Source of the DNA: Acidimicrobiia bacterium
Lineage (GTDB): Bacteria; Actinomycetota; Acidimicrobiia; Spongiisociales; Spongiisociaceae
NCBI GenBank assembly: GCA_011523635.1
Contig: WTGI01000034.1
Location: forward strand, 1 to 54,839
DNA length: 54,839 nucleotides
Reading direction: 5' to 3'
Shown here: positions 19,047 through 28,176 of the stretch, piece by piece
How positions within the stretch are numbered: position 1 is the first letter of the stretch
Layout: each line of letters opens with the position of its first letter
Made by a program: the position numbers and the translations under genes
The notes under the pieces: generated by a model
The model's input: the letters and a program-made list of their open reading frames with translations, nothing else
What the model was told of the DNA's origin: nothing
The model's database searches: none

Positions 19047-19113
19047 GCTCGGAAGTTGGAGTTGTCTGGTTCAAGTCCGGTAACAACACCCCGGGGAGAT
19101 CGTGCGGAGCCGG

Positions 19114-20472
19114 TCAGAACAGCGTCAGGTACTGGTCCACCTCGGATCGGGTCACCTGATGGTGGTGCTCGAGGAACTCCTGCCGCTTGACCGCCGCGAA
19201 GTAGTCGCTGTAGGGCCCGTCGGCTGTCATACCCAGGCCGGCCCGCAGCACCTCATTGCCCGTCAGGTTGTCGGCCGCGTGCAGCAGCGTCGGCGGCAGC
19301 GTCTTGATACCCCGGGCCGCTACCTCGTCGCTCGAGAGGGTGAAGAGGTTGTCGGTATTCGGGTCCCCCGGGTCCATCCCGTTGTCAATACCGTCGAGAC
19401 CGCAGGCCAGGATGGCGGCGAACAACAGGTAGGGGTTGGCGGCGCCGTCGGGGAGCCGTATCTCGATCCGGTCCGGCTCGGGTACCCGGATCATGTGGGT
19501 TCGGTTGTTGCCACCGTAGGCCGCGTAGGCGGGCGCCCAGGTCGCTCCGGAGGTGGGCGCGCCGACACCCATCCGCTTGTACGAGTTGACGATCGGGCAC
19601 GCCACCGCCACCAGCGACTCGGCGTGCGCGAGCAGACCGGCGGTGAACTGGTAGGCCATCTCGCTCAAACCCAGGCCCTTGCTGTCCGTGTCGCCGCCGG
19701 GGAAGAGGGGCTCGTCCGTGTCCCCGGTCCACAGGCTCATGTGAGCATGGAGACCGTTCCCGGTCCGGTCGGCGAACGGCTTGGGCATGAAGGTGGCGAA
19801 GCGCCCGTCCCGCTGGGCCAGCGTATGGACCATGAACCGGAACAGGATGAGCCGGTCGGCGGTGGTCAGGGCATCCGAGTACTTCCAGTTCTGCTCGAAC
19901 TGGCCGTTGGCGTCCTCGTGGTCGTTGGCATAGTTCTCCCAGCCCATCGCGTTCATGTGCTTCGACACCTCGGTGAGGTGGGGCAGCATGCGGGTGAGGA
20001 GGCGGGCGTCGTAACAGGGTCGCGGATCCGTGTCGAGCGGGTCGGCAACCCGAATTGTCCCGTCATCGCCACGAGCGACCATGGAGTACTCGGCTTCGAA
20101 ACCGGCCTTGAGAACCAGGTTGCGTTCCGCCAGGGAGTCGAGCGCTTTGCGCAGGATGACCCGGGGGGCGTAGGGCCACAGCTCGCCCTCCACGGTGGGG
20201 TCGCACTGCATGACGGCGACGTTCGGTTGCCAGGGCAGTTGGGTGTAGGAGGCGGGATCCGGTATCGCCAGGATGTCCGGGGCGGAAGGGTCCTGGCCCA
20301 TCGGACCGGCCGCGAACCCTGCGAACCCAGCGCCGTCGGCCATCAGGCCGTCGAGCGCTTCGACTGGGACCAGCTTGGCGCACGGCTTGCCATGCATCTC
20401 CACGAACATGGCGTAGACGAACTCCACGCCATCCGCTTCGATCCTGGACCGGATTTCCTCCACTGAGCCCAC
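19114..20472 (-). CDS. gmaS: Gamma-glutamylmethylamide synthetase (GmaS; GlnT/type III glutamine-synthetase-like)
   Basis: 452 aa from GTG 20472, which has GAGGAGG 6 bases upstream; the ATG at 20553 is a poor start. It carries the GmaS/GlnT features FVEMHGKPCAKLVPVEAL, FAAGPMGQDPSAPD, IPDPASYTQLPWQP, the metal-site segment GFEAEYSM, NDHEDANGQFEQNW, and NRTHMIRVPEPDRIE before LPDGAANPYL. The reaction is ATP, glutamate and methylamine to gamma-glutamylmethylamide, the first step of the NMG pathway. The close homologue GlnT makes glutamine, and sequence alone does not separate them. Assignment rests on the linked mgsABC and mgdABCD. It is divergent from mgsA. Confidence 0.85.
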   Translation of the reverse strand: MGSVEEIRSRIEADGVEFVYAMFVEMHGKPCAKLVPVEALDGLMADGAGFAGFAAGPMGQDPSAPDILAIPDPASYTQLPWQPNVAVMQCDPTVEGELWPYAPRVILRKALDSLAERNLVLKAGFEAEYSMVARGDDGTIRVADPLDTDPRPCYDARLLTRMLPHLTEVSKHMNAMGWENYANDHEDANGQFEQNWKYSDALTTADRLILFRFMVHTLAQRDGRFATFMPKPFADRTGNGLHAHMSLWTGDTDEPLFPGGDTDSKGLGLSEMAYQFTAGLLAHAESLVAVACPIVNSYKRMGVGAPTSGATWAPAYAAYGGNNRTHMIRVPEPDRIEIRLPDGAANPYLLFAAILACGLDGIDNGMDPGDPNTDNLFTLSSDEVAARGIKTLPPTLLHAADNLTGNEVLRAGLGMTADGPYSDYFAAVKRQEFLEHHHQVTRSEVDQYLTLF

Positions 20473-20613
20473 GTCAAACCTCCTCAGACAGCTTCCCCGG
20501 CAGTCGAGACGGTACGGATCCCCCGCATCGGCTGCTGGGAAGCGGGACTTCACTAGTAGTGTGCGAGGCTACATTAGCCCCGACGTGCTGGGGCGATCTG
20601 ATCGGAGGGCTCC
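20473..20613. promoter_or_regulatory. Divergent promoter region of gmaS and mgsABC
   Basis: 141 bases separate the two starts. The GAGGAGG SD for gmaS (20479-20485) and the GGAGGG SD for mgsA at the right end both lie here. A small dyad, CACT-AGT-AGTG, sits near the middle beside AT-richer GGCTACATTAG, the only AT-rich patch and a possible promoter core. A shared regulator site is plausible but not identified. Confidence 0.45.
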
Positions 20614-21513
20614 ATGTGCGGCATCGTCGGCCTCTTCCTGAAGACCGAACGGTTCCAGCCAAGGCTGGGAGAACTCACGGCCAGCATGCTTCACGAGATG
20701 CGTGACCGCGGTCCCGACAGCGCCGGGTTCGCCATCTACGACCAGGGCCGAGCCGAGACCACCCGCATCACCGTACTGGCGGAGGGACAGCGGCCTGACT
20801 GGAGCCGGACCGGCGCGGAACTGGAGACCGTACTGGATGCCGAGGTATCGGTCCGGCCGATCCGGGATCACGCCGTTCTCGAGACCTCCGGCGACGGCGG
20901 CCGGGCACGCCAATGGTTGATCGACAACTCCCCCCACCTCGAGGTGCTCAGCTACGGATCCCAGATCGAGATATACAAGGCGGTGGGCGATCCCGATCTC
21001 GTGGCCATCAACTACGACCTCCGCTCCCGCACCGGAACCCATGCACTCGCCCACACGCGGATGGCGACCGAATCGGCGGTCACCACCAACGGATCCCACC
21101 CCTTCGCCACCGGAGCCGACACCTGCCTCGTCCACAACGGATCCCTGTCGAACTACAACTGGCTCCGGACCCGGCTCGAACGGCAGGGAGAGATCTTCCA
21201 GACCGAGAACGACTCCGAAGTCGCCGCCGGCTACCTGGCGTGGCGGCTCCGGGAAGGCGACAGCCTGAAGCAGGCCCTCGAGCGCGCCCTGGTGGCCCTG
21301 GACGGGTTCTTCACGTTCGCGATCGGCATCGAGGACGGCTTCGCCATCCTGAGGGACCCCATAGCCTGCAAGCCGGCCATCGTCGCCGAGACCGACGACT
21401 GGGTTGCGATGTCCTCGGAGTACCGGGCCATCACCCACCTTCCCGATTCCGGCCACGCCACCGTGTGGGAACCCGCCCCGGGCGTCATCTACACGTGGAC
21501 CAGGGCTGCGTGA
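20614..21513 (+). CDS. mgsA: N-methylglutamate synthase subunit A (class II glutamine-amidotransferase-like)
   Basis: 299 aa. It begins MCGIVGLFLK, with Cys2 as the N-terminal nucleophile of Ntn glutamine amidotransferases, after an SD GGAGGG. Further family segments are MRDRGPDSAGFAIYDQG, LAHTRMATESAVT and LVHNGSLSNYNW. It is the GltB amidotransferase domain as a separate protein, as in MgsA/GlxB. In the NMG pathway it would release the methylamine moiety from gamma-glutamylmethylamide for transfer to 2-oxoglutarate. It overlaps mgsB by 4 bases (GTGA). The rhizobial GlxB name also fits by homology; context favours MgsA. Confidence 0.85.
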   Translation: MCGIVGLFLKTERFQPRLGELTASMLHEMRDRGPDSAGFAIYDQGRAETTRITVLAEGQRPDWSRTGAELETVLDAEVSVRPIRDHAVLETSGDGGRARQWLIDNSPHLEVLSYGSQIEIYKAVGDPDLVAINYDLRSRTGTHALAHTRMATESAVTTNGSHPFATGADTCLVHNGSLSNYNWLRTRLERQGEIFQTENDSEVAAGYLAWRLREGDSLKQALERALVALDGFFTFAIGIEDGFAILRDPIACKPAIVAETDDWVAMSSEYRAITHLPDSGHATVWEPAPGVIYTWTRAA

Positions 21514-22217
21514 GCGCACCTCATCCGATCACCACCATCGACCTGGCGGAGACACCGCTGCGCGACCTCAACCGGATGCTCCACCAGGCCCGGCATGGCT
21601 CGTTCCGGGTGCTGAACCCGCGCGGGGCCCATGCGGTCGCGTGCGGCATCGACGCCGACATCCGCGTGGAGATCGACGGTTCGGTGGGCTACTACTGCGC
21701 GGGCATGCACCAGAAGGGGTCGGTGTACGTCGACGGAAACGCCAGCACCGGGCTGGCCGAGAACATCATGTCGGGAACCGTGCGTATCACCGGCAGCGCC
21801 ACCATGTCGGCGGGTGCCAGCGGCGGCGGCGGGCTGGTGGTGATCGAAGGGAACGCCGGCGCCCGGTGCGGCATCTCGATGAAGGGAGTCGACATCGTGG
21901 TGGGGGGCAACGTCGGACACATGAGCGCGTTCATGGCCCAGGCCGGGAACCTGGTGGTGATGGGCGACGCGGGCGCCTATCTCGGAGATTCCCTCTACGA
22001 GGCCGACATCTACGTGCGCGGCGCGGTAGAGAGTCTCGGAGCGGACGCCGTGCGCAAGGAGATGCGGCCCGAACACGTCAGGACCCTCTCCCACCTGCTG
22101 GAGGAGGCCGGCATGGAGGCCGATCCCGCCGACTTCCAGCGCTACGGATCGGCCCGCAACCTGTACAACTTCCACATCGACGACGTGGACGCCGAGCTGG
22201 CGGGAACAGCCTCGTGA
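21510..22217 (+). CDS. mgsB: N-methylglutamate synthase subunit B (GltB GXGXG domain)
   Basis: 235 aa. GTG 21510 overlaps the mgsA stop. The protein is largely a right-handed beta-helix with repeated Gly patterns (IDGSVGYYCAG, VYVDGNASTG, VRITGSATMSAG, VVIEGNAGARCG, VVGGNVGHMSAFMAQAG). This is the GXGXG domain that is the C-terminal part of glutamate synthase, here free-standing. It is structural, holding the amidotransferase and synthase subunits together. It overlaps mgsC by GTGA. Confidence 0.88.
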   Translation: MSAPHPITTIDLAETPLRDLNRMLHQARHGSFRVLNPRGAHAVACGIDADIRVEIDGSVGYYCAGMHQKGSVYVDGNASTGLAENIMSGTVRITGSATMSAGASGGGGLVVIEGNAGARCGISMKGVDIVVGGNVGHMSAFMAQAGNLVVMGDAGAYLGDSLYEADIYVRGAVESLGADAVRKEMRPEHVRTLSHLLEEAGMEADPADFQRYGSARNLYNFHIDDVDAELAGTAS

Positions 22218-23548
22218 ACCGCCCTCCCAACGACTGGCGCCTGCGGGAGTCGTACACGTTCGACCGCAACGTCATCGCCGAGATCCACCGGGCGGCCAAC
22301 ACCGGTGTCTACCGGATCCGGGGATGGGGCGCCAAGCGGAGGATGCCCACGCTCGACGACCTGGTGTTCCTGGGGGCTTCGATGTCCCGCTACCCCCTGG
22401 AGGGTTACCGGGAGTCGTGCGGTACCGATCTGGTGATCGGGGAGGAGCGGGCGGCCCGACCGCTGAAGATCGACATACCCGTGACCATCGCCGGCATGAG
22501 CTTCGGCTCGTTGTCCGCCGAGGCGAAGGAGGCACTAGGCCGGGGCGCCAGCATCATGGGAACCTCGACCACCAGCGGGGACGGCGGGATGCTTCCCGAG
22601 GAGCGGGCGCATTCCACGAAGCTGGTCTACCAGGTCCTCCCGTCGCGCTACGGCCAGAATCCCGACGATCTCCGTTCGGGTGACGCCATCGAGGTGGTGG
22701 TCGGCCAGGGGGCCAAGCCCGGCGGGGGCGGGATGCTCCTCGGGCAGAAGGTCAGCGAGCGGGTGGCGGGAATGCGAGCCCTCCCCGCCGGCATCGACCA
22801 GCGGTCGGCCTGCCGCCATCCCGACTGGACCGGTCCCGACGATCTCCAGATCAAGATCCTCGAACTCCGCGAGATCGTCGACTGGCAGGTTCCGATCTAC
22901 GTGAAGGTCGGGGCAGCCCGACCCTTCTACGACACGGCCCTGGCCGTCAAGGCCGGCGCCGATGCGGTGGTGGTCGACGGGATGCAGGGAGGAACCGCCG
23001 CCACCCAGGACGTGTTCATCGAGCACGCCGGGATTCCCACCATCGCCGCCATCCCTGAGGCCGTCCGGGCCCTCCAGGATCTCGATGTGCACCGTAAGTC
23101 GGTCAAGCTCTTCGCTTCGGGCGGGATCCGGTCCGGCGCCGATGTGGCCAAGGCCCTGGCGCTGGGGGCTGACGCCGTTTCCATCGGCACCGCCGCCCTG
23201 ATCGCCATCGGGGACAACCATCCCGACTACGACGAGGAGTACCGGGAGCTGGGCTCGGCGGCCGGCTTCTGGGAGGACCTCCAAGACGGGACGGACCCGG
23301 CCGGTATCAGCACCCAGGATCCCCGGCTGAGAGCGCGCCTCGATCCGGTGATCGCCGGGCGCCGCCTGGCCAACTACCTCCAGGTGCTCACGCTGGAGAC
23401 CCAGACCCTTGCCCGGGCCTGCGGGAAGTCGCACATCACCAACCTCGAACCCGAGGACCTGGCCGCGCTCACGGTGGAAGCCGCCGCCATGGCCCAGGTA
23501 CCGGTAGCCGGCACCGACTGGATCCCCGGCGCGAGGCGGAAGCGGTAG
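22214..23548 (+). CDS. mgsC: N-methylglutamate synthase subunit C (FMN glutamate-synthase domain)
   Basis: 444 aa from GTG 22214. It is the FMN/Fe-S central domain of glutamate synthase as a separate subunit. Seen are AGMSFGSLSAEAKEALGRG, GDGGMLPEER, VVGQGAKPGGGGMLLGQKV, HPDWTGPDDLQIKILELRE, VKVGAARPFYDTALAVKAGA, VVDGMQGGTAAT and the FMN phosphate site FASGGIRSGADVAKALALGA. It performs the reductive amination that yields N-methylglutamate from 2-oxoglutarate and the methylamine group. It is last in the mgsABC operon. The next gene is on the opposite strand, 72 bases away. Confidence 0.9.
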   Translation: MNRPPNDWRLRESYTFDRNVIAEIHRAANTGVYRIRGWGAKRRMPTLDDLVFLGASMSRYPLEGYRESCGTDLVIGEERAARPLKIDIPVTIAGMSFGSLSAEAKEALGRGASIMGTSTTSGDGGMLPEERAHSTKLVYQVLPSRYGQNPDDLRSGDAIEVVVGQGAKPGGGGMLLGQKVSERVAGMRALPAGIDQRSACRHPDWTGPDDLQIKILELREIVDWQVPIYVKVGAARPFYDTALAVKAGADAVVVDGMQGGTAATQDVFIEHAGIPTIAAIPEAVRALQDLDVHRKSVKLFASGGIRSGADVAKALALGADAVSIGTAALIAIGDNHPDYDEEYRELGSAAGFWEDLQDGTDPAGISTQDPRLRARLDPVIAGRRLANYLQVLTLETQTLARACGKSHITNLEPEDLAALTVEAAAMAQVPVAGTDWIPGARRKR

Positions 23549-23620
23549 CGCCCACCCCTTCGGATCTGGCGAGCGGCTATGTCAAGGCCTCCGTCAGTCA
23601 TCGAATCAGCACTGAAAGGG

Positions 23621-24529
23621 TCAGGCTGATAACTCCGGGATAGCGGAGGCCGAGGAAGGGCGCTGACTCGGATCAAGCTCGAGACAATCCATCAAAAAGG
23701 AACTGAAGGCTGAAGGGAGGCTTTGAAACGCCTCAACTGGATCGGAGCGGTACTTTCCGCTAGCGAGAGTCTTCACCTTATGCTCCCAGGAGTCATCCAA
23801 TGAATAGGATCCAAGAACCGTACCAGTTATCCCGAAGTACACTATCGACGCCAGGGCAAACACATCTGTCTGTGGCGTCGCTACTGCCTCACCATAGGAG
23901 AGAATGTCTCTACAAACTTCGGGGGCGTTGAAGTGCACGAGCCCACCTCTGTAGCCAGGCATCGGGTGTGCAAGCGACTGTGACAACCCAAAGTCCATGA
24001 GGGAAAGCTTCTCGTCGTGCCAGCGGAAGTGGTCTGGCTGAAGGTCGCCATGTGCCCACCCGGCGTCGTGAAGCGGAGCGACGGCAGCATAAATCGCAGG
24101 AACAAGCTTCATAGCCAACGCCTCCCCACCTTCTCGATGAACCTGTGGTTTCGACGACAGCAGCTCTCTTAGTGCGGAAGGACCCTCGATCCATGTGCAT
24201 ATCAGGAATGCACATGTCCAATCGGAGTTGCTAGCTTGACCACTCTCAATCAAGTAGCCCTGGCCAATCGCCTTGACGTCCGATAAGACTAATCCCTCTC
24301 GTACAATACTCTCCATCGCGTAGGTCTTGGCGACACTTCTCATAGCGCCGGCGCACTTCACGCTCCAAGAGTTCCCCCGATACTGTGCACGCCAGACTGC
24401 TGTCCCCCTACGATTCGTGACAAGTGTCCGGGCCGTATCAATCGAAACCACCGTACTCTGGGAAACAACTAGCTCCCACAACTTGTCTAGGTCGGATTCT
24501 GAAAAAGGCTCTAGCTGAATGTTCATCAT
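23621..24529 (-). CDS. Ser/Thr protein-kinase-like protein in lower-GC DNA
   Basis: 302 aa from ATG 24529, which overlaps the stop of a short upstream frame (ATGA); a second ATG follows directly. Kinase features: Lys58 in WSVKCAG, helix-C Glu near 73 or 78, catalytic loop HGDLQPDHF (160-168), DFG (179-181), APE (202-204) and TDVFALASIVYFG. The Asn of the usual HxDxxxxN loop is His167, so Mg binding may differ. The gene is visibly poorer in G+C than its neighbours and uses A/T-ending codons, suggesting recent acquisition. It splits mgsC from mgdD. The substrate is unknown; it could be a protein kinase or a small-molecule phosphotransferase. Confidence 0.8.
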   Translation of the reverse strand: MMNIQLEPFSESDLDKLWELVVSQSTVVSIDTARTLVTNRRGTAVWRAQYRGNSWSVKCAGAMRSVAKTYAMESIVREGLVLSDVKAIGQGYLIESGQASNSDWTCAFLICTWIEGPSALRELLSSKPQVHREGGEALAMKLVPAIYAAVAPLHDAGWAHGDLQPDHFRWHDEKLSLMDFGLSQSLAHPMPGYRGGLVHFNAPEVCRDILSYGEAVATPQTDVFALASIVYFGITGTVLGSYSLDDSWEHKVKTLASGKYRSDPVEAFQSLPSAFSSFLMDCLELDPSQRPSSASAIPELSA

Positions 24530-24630
24530 GCGGGGTTGACTGCAGGCTCGTACTGGCGCGCTGCTCTCAGCTCGCCAAGACGCCACTCAAAACTGGCCTT
24601 CTGAATCGCACTCCGTATTGAGATAAGGCT
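24526..24630 (-). pseudogene. Possible 3' remnant of a gene once upstream of the kinase
   Basis: The frame ends at TGA 24526-24528, inside the kinase start. Its last 34 codons read plausibly (SLISIRSAIQKASFEWRL, then GELRAARQYEPAVNPA) and share the low-GC style. No ATG, GTG or TTG start exists in the non-mgdD part, so it looks like the truncated end of a gene that was coupled to the kinase. It could also be chance. Confidence 0.25.
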
Positions 24631-24737
24631 TACCGGTGGTGTTGTGACTCTTCCGGCTTGGCCAGAGTGTGGTGAGTTGGTAGGTGCTGACCCAAGGCCG
24701 TCGGGCCGGGAGTTGGGGCACGTGACGCGAGCCGAAG

Positions 24738-25370
24738 TCACGACACCGAGGCGACGAGGGGGCCGATGCCGAACTCGTGACGGGCGTCGAGTATGGCGTC
24801 GAACAGGTACTGGCCGTAGGAGCGGTCGCAGGAGATCAGGTAGGAACGGGTGCCATCGACGTCGTTGCGGACGATGTCGCAGGTCACCTTCGCCACCGAG
24901 GCCGACACGGCGGCACCGTCGGGCGTCATGTGGTCGTTCCAGTCGAGGCTGCACAGCTTCTCCAGCACCGAAGCCGCCTCTGCTCCGGTAAGCCGGAACA
25001 GGGCGCGGCTGTGGGTGTGGTCGATCACGCTGACATGGCCGGAACGGTCCAGTCCGTCTACCAAGGCCCGGCTCGCAGCAGCCGGACCCAGGATGGTCCA
25101 CTCGTCCGGGCGCTGGCCGATGACGAGCACACCCTTCTCGGTCCGGCTGGTGCCGAAGGCGGCGTCCAACTGGTGGCGGGCAGCCGTTCCGGGTCCGGCT
25201 CTCACGATGATCTTGGTGGTGGCAGAGACATCATGGAGGGTCAGCGCCGTGCCGGGCTGGCGGGACTCCATCGATGCGCCCTCAAAGGACACGAAGCTCC
25301 TGCTGACAGGACTCTCGAAGGCGGGGAGTTCAGCCACGGACCCGCATTCCATCCGGGTCGAGGTGAGCAT
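24738..25370 (-). CDS. mgdD: N-methylglutamate dehydrogenase subunit D (SoxG-like gamma subunit)
   Basis: 210 aa, homologous to the gamma subunit of heterotetrameric sarcosine oxidase. Recognisable segments are LGPAAASRALVDGL, ALFRLTGAEAASVLEKLCSLD and RSYLISCDRSYGQYLFDAILDA, a GcvT-like half fold. The start is unsure: ATG 25370, ATG 25352 or GTG 25337, all overlapping the end of mgdC. It is the last gene of the mgd operon. In the complex it is a structural subunit next to the folate-binding region. Confidence 0.83.
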   Translation of the reverse strand: MLTSTRMECGSVAELPAFESPVSRSFVSFEGASMESRQPGTALTLHDVSATTKIIVRAGPGTAARHQLDAAFGTSRTEKGVLVIGQRPDEWTILGPAAASRALVDGLDRSGHVSVIDHTHSRALFRLTGAEAASVLEKLCSLDWNDHMTPDGAAVSASVAKVTCDIVRNDVDGTRSYLISCDRSYGQYLFDAILDARHEFGIGPLVASVS

Positions 25371-28176
25371 GGTGTTCCATCACCCGAGCGGTGATGCGGC
25401 GACCATCGAACAAGACCACGGTCAGTTCCGTACCGGGGTCCGAGGCCTCGGGCAGCACCTGGCCGAGGCAGACCGAGTGGTGCAGGGACGGGGACATGCG
25501 CGAGGAAGTGATCCGGCCGATGATCTCGTTGGTGCCCGGCCGCACGATCTGGGCAGCCTCGTCAGGCACGACCCGGCCGCCGTGGATGGGCTGGATGGCC
25601 ACCAATACTGGCGCCGATGGGTCCTCCAGGGCCCAGGCCAGTTCGGGCTTGCCGGCGAAGTCGTGCTTGTCGAGCTTGATGAGGTGCCGTAGCCCCACGG
25701 CCGGCGCCTTGGTGAGCCCGTCCGTGTCCTGGCCCACGATGAAGTGGCCCTTCTCCAGCCGCATGATGCGTTGGGCCTCCACGCCGAAAGGCCTGATACC
25801 GAGATCCTCGCCGGCTTCCAGCAGCGCCTCCCACATCGCCAGGCCGTGGCCGGCGGGAACGTGGAGTTCGAAGGAGAGCTCCCCGGTGAAACCGATGCGC
25901 CACATGAAGCAGTCCGGAATGCCGGCCACCGTCGCGGTGCGGACCTGCATGTACCTGAAGGCCTCCGGATCGAGGTCGACGTCCTCAGCCAGGCGGCGCA
26001 CGAGCGTCCGCGACCGGGGACCGGCCACGTTGATGCTGGTGTACCCACTTGTGACCGGGGTGACGTGCACCCGCCAGTCGGGATGCTCGGTCTGGAGCCA
26101 GTTCTCGGCCCACTCCCACACCGTCGCCGCGCCGGAACTGGTGGTGGTCATCATGTAGTGCTGGTCGCCGAGCCGTCCGGTGATCCCGTCATCGAGGATC
26201 ACGCCGTCCTCGGCGCACATGATCCCGTAACGTACCGAACCGACCGCCAGCTTCATCCACTTGTTGGTGTACAGATGGCTCAGCAACTTCGGGACGTCGG
26301 GCCCGCGGAGATCGAGCTTGCCGAGCGGGGTGACGTCCATGATGCCGACGTTCTGCCGCGTGTTGCGCACCTCGCCCGCCGGGTCTCCGTAGTGATCCGG
26401 GCGGATCCACTGGCCGGCCAGCATGAACGTGGCGCCGTTGGCCTCGTGCCAGGGATGGACCGACGACACCCGCACCGGCTCGAACAAGCGCCCGCCCAGG
26501 GCCCCCATGGTGATCGGCGCGTACGGCGGCCGCCATACGGTGGTCCCGACCTCGGCGATAGTCTGGCCCCTCGCCTCGGCCAGGACCGCCACCGTGTTGA
26601 CGGTTTCCAGCTTGCCCTGGCTAGGGCCCATCGTGGCGGTCGTGTAGCGCTTGAGCAGTTCGACGGAGTCGTATCCCTCGGCCGCCGCTCCCACCATGTC
26701 TTTCGAACTCACATCCTCGGACCAGTCGACCACCCCGTGCGTGGTCGACCGGAAGAGGGCCGGATGGGGATCCCGCGGTAGGGACAGGCGCTCATCCCCC
26801 GGCCACTCGGGTTCTTCGCCGCTTATTGGCCGGGCCCGGGCCGTAGCGGCCTGCAGCCGATGGCTCACCACCCGCGCCCTGGCAGCGGCCACCCGGCCGG
26901 TGGCCCTGGCGTGCTTGATGAGTTCATCCGGGCTGCCGTCGCCCGCCAGACCTCCGGTCGCCAGGACGTTGCCGATCGGGACCGACGGGAAGAAGCGGGC
27001 CGCTGCATCGTCGTAGACCGGTCGGTCCCCGGACATGTTCAGCAGGGAGGTCGGAGCGGTCCAGCCGGCAGCGGTGACCAGTAGATCGCAGTCCAGAGTC
27101 CTGCCGTCGGCCAGTTCCACACCTCTGACGCTCTTCGAGCCCCCTAGGGCTCGCACGATGTTTTCGCCCAGGCGTGCGTCGACCACCGTTACCTCCGCAC
27201 CCGCTCGCTCCAGGTCGACGGCGGCGGTGTCCCCGTCAGGGTTGGCTGTGAACACCACCGCGGCGCTGCCGGGTCTCACCGCGTACATGTTTACGAACCG
27301 CCGGACCGCGCCCGACAGCATGACGCCGGGCTTGTCGTTGCCGTCGAATACGTAGGGCCGCTCGATCAGACCCGGCGCGACGATCAGGGCCTTGGCCCGG
27401 GCCTTTACGAGGCGCTCGACCGCGACGGGATGGTTGCGCTGGACGATGGAGATCCAGTTGTCCTCGTAGCGGCCGGTGACGGTCGAGTCGGTCAGAACCT
27501 CGATGCCGGCCGTTTCGACCGAGGCGGCGAGTTCGGCGGCCAGAGCCCGGTCGTGATCATCACCCCACAGGAGGTGGCCGCCCAGGCGGTGGCCATGCTC
27601 CACGAGGAGTACCCTCGCTCCGGCCTCGGCTGCTGCGACTGCCGCCGCCATCCCGGCGGGGCCTCCCCCGGCCACCACCACGTCGGGGTGGGTGTAGCGC
27701 TTGTCGTGGTACCGGTGCGGGGTGTCGAGGTCGATCCTCCCTCCGGGGGAGAAGGTGGCCAGCACCTTCTCGTAGGTCGGCCAGAGCCACATCGGCCGCA
27801 TGAAGGTCTTGTAGTAGAAGCCGGCGGTCAGGAACCGAGAGGCCAGCCCGGTGACCGCTCTCAGGTCGCGTTCGAGCGACGGCCACACGTTCTGGGCCTC
27901 CACCGCCATGCCCGGCTCGACGAGGCGGTGGGCCGAGCGGACGTTGGGATCGTCACCCACCTGCACCAGCCCGTTGGGATCCCAATAGTCGTTGCTCATG
28001 TAGCCCCGCGGCCGCCGGTACTTCATCGACCGTGAAACCACCCGGACGCCTCCCGCCACGAGCGCCGAGGCGATGGTGTCGCCCGCGAGACCCGACATCG
28101 CCCGCCCGTTCCAGGTGAAGTCGACCGGACGGGACCGGTCGATCACCTCGCCGCGCTGGGGAGGGAGGCGGGTCAT
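25330..28176 (-). CDS. mgdC: N-methylglutamate dehydrogenase subunit C (SoxA-like alpha subunit)
   Basis: 948 aa from ATG 28176, which forms an ATGA overlap with mgdB and has GGAAGAGG upstream. Domain order: an N-terminal ferredoxin-like fold without cluster Cys (about 10-100, with SRSMKYRRPRGY), an NAD(P)-binding oxidoreductase domain with VVVAGGGPAGMAAA near 167-180, then a C-terminal GcvT/folate-binding domain (about 560-945, with GIMDVTPLGKLDLRGPD, SGYTSINVAGPRSR and IGFTGELSFELHVPA). The enzyme family oxidises an N-methyl amino acid and passes formaldehyde to tetrahydrofolate. The linked gmaS and mgsABC favour N-methylglutamate over sarcosine. Confidence 0.87.
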   Translation of the reverse strand: MTRLPPQRGEVIDRSRPVDFTWNGRAMSGLAGDTIASALVAGGVRVVSRSMKYRRPRGYMSNDYWDPNGLVQVGDDPNVRSAHRLVEPGMAVEAQNVWPSLERDLRAVTGLASRFLTAGFYYKTFMRPMWLWPTYEKVLATFSPGGRIDLDTPHRYHDKRYTHPDVVVAGGGPAGMAAAVAAAEAGARVLLVEHGHRLGGHLLWGDDHDRALAAELAASVETAGIEVLTDSTVTGRYEDNWISIVQRNHPVAVERLVKARAKALIVAPGLIERPYVFDGNDKPGVMLSGAVRRFVNMYAVRPGSAAVVFTANPDGDTAAVDLERAGAEVTVVDARLGENIVRALGGSKSVRGVELADGRTLDCDLLVTAAGWTAPTSLLNMSGDRPVYDDAAARFFPSVPIGNVLATGGLAGDGSPDELIKHARATGRVAAARARVVSHRLQAATARARPISGEEPEWPGDERLSLPRDPHPALFRSTTHGVVDWSEDVSSKDMVGAAAEGYDSVELLKRYTTATMGPSQGKLETVNTVAVLAEARGQTIAEVGTTVWRPPYAPITMGALGGRLFEPVRVSSVHPWHEANGATFMLAGQWIRPDHYGDPAGEVRNTRQNVGIMDVTPLGKLDLRGPDVPKLLSHLYTNKWMKLAVGSVRYGIMCAEDGVILDDGITGRLGDQHYMMTTTSSGAATVWEWAENWLQTEHPDWRVHVTPVTSGYTSINVAGPRSRTLVRRLAEDVDLDPEAFRYMQVRTATVAGIPDCFMWRIGFTGELSFELHVPAGHGLAMWEALLEAGEDLGIRPFGVEAQRIMRLEKGHFIVGQDTDGLTKAPAVGLRHLIKLDKHDFAGKPELAWALEDPSAPVLVAIQPIHGGRVVPDEAAQIVRPGTNEIIGRITSSRMSPSLHHSVCLGQVLPEASDPGTELTVVLFDGRRITARVMEHHAHLDPDGMRVRG

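Noticed and set aside
19060-19085. tRNA T-arm-like string TGGTTCAAGTCCGG
   Set aside because: The stem has a mismatch and a G-U pair, no matching acceptor strand or anticodon arm lies upstream, and it falls between two protein genes. No tRNA can be folded.
19114-23548. Rhizobium-type glnT-glxBCD interpretation
   Set aside because: Homology fits equally well, but the presence of the mgd set makes the methylamine pathway the better explanation. Only phylogeny would settle it.
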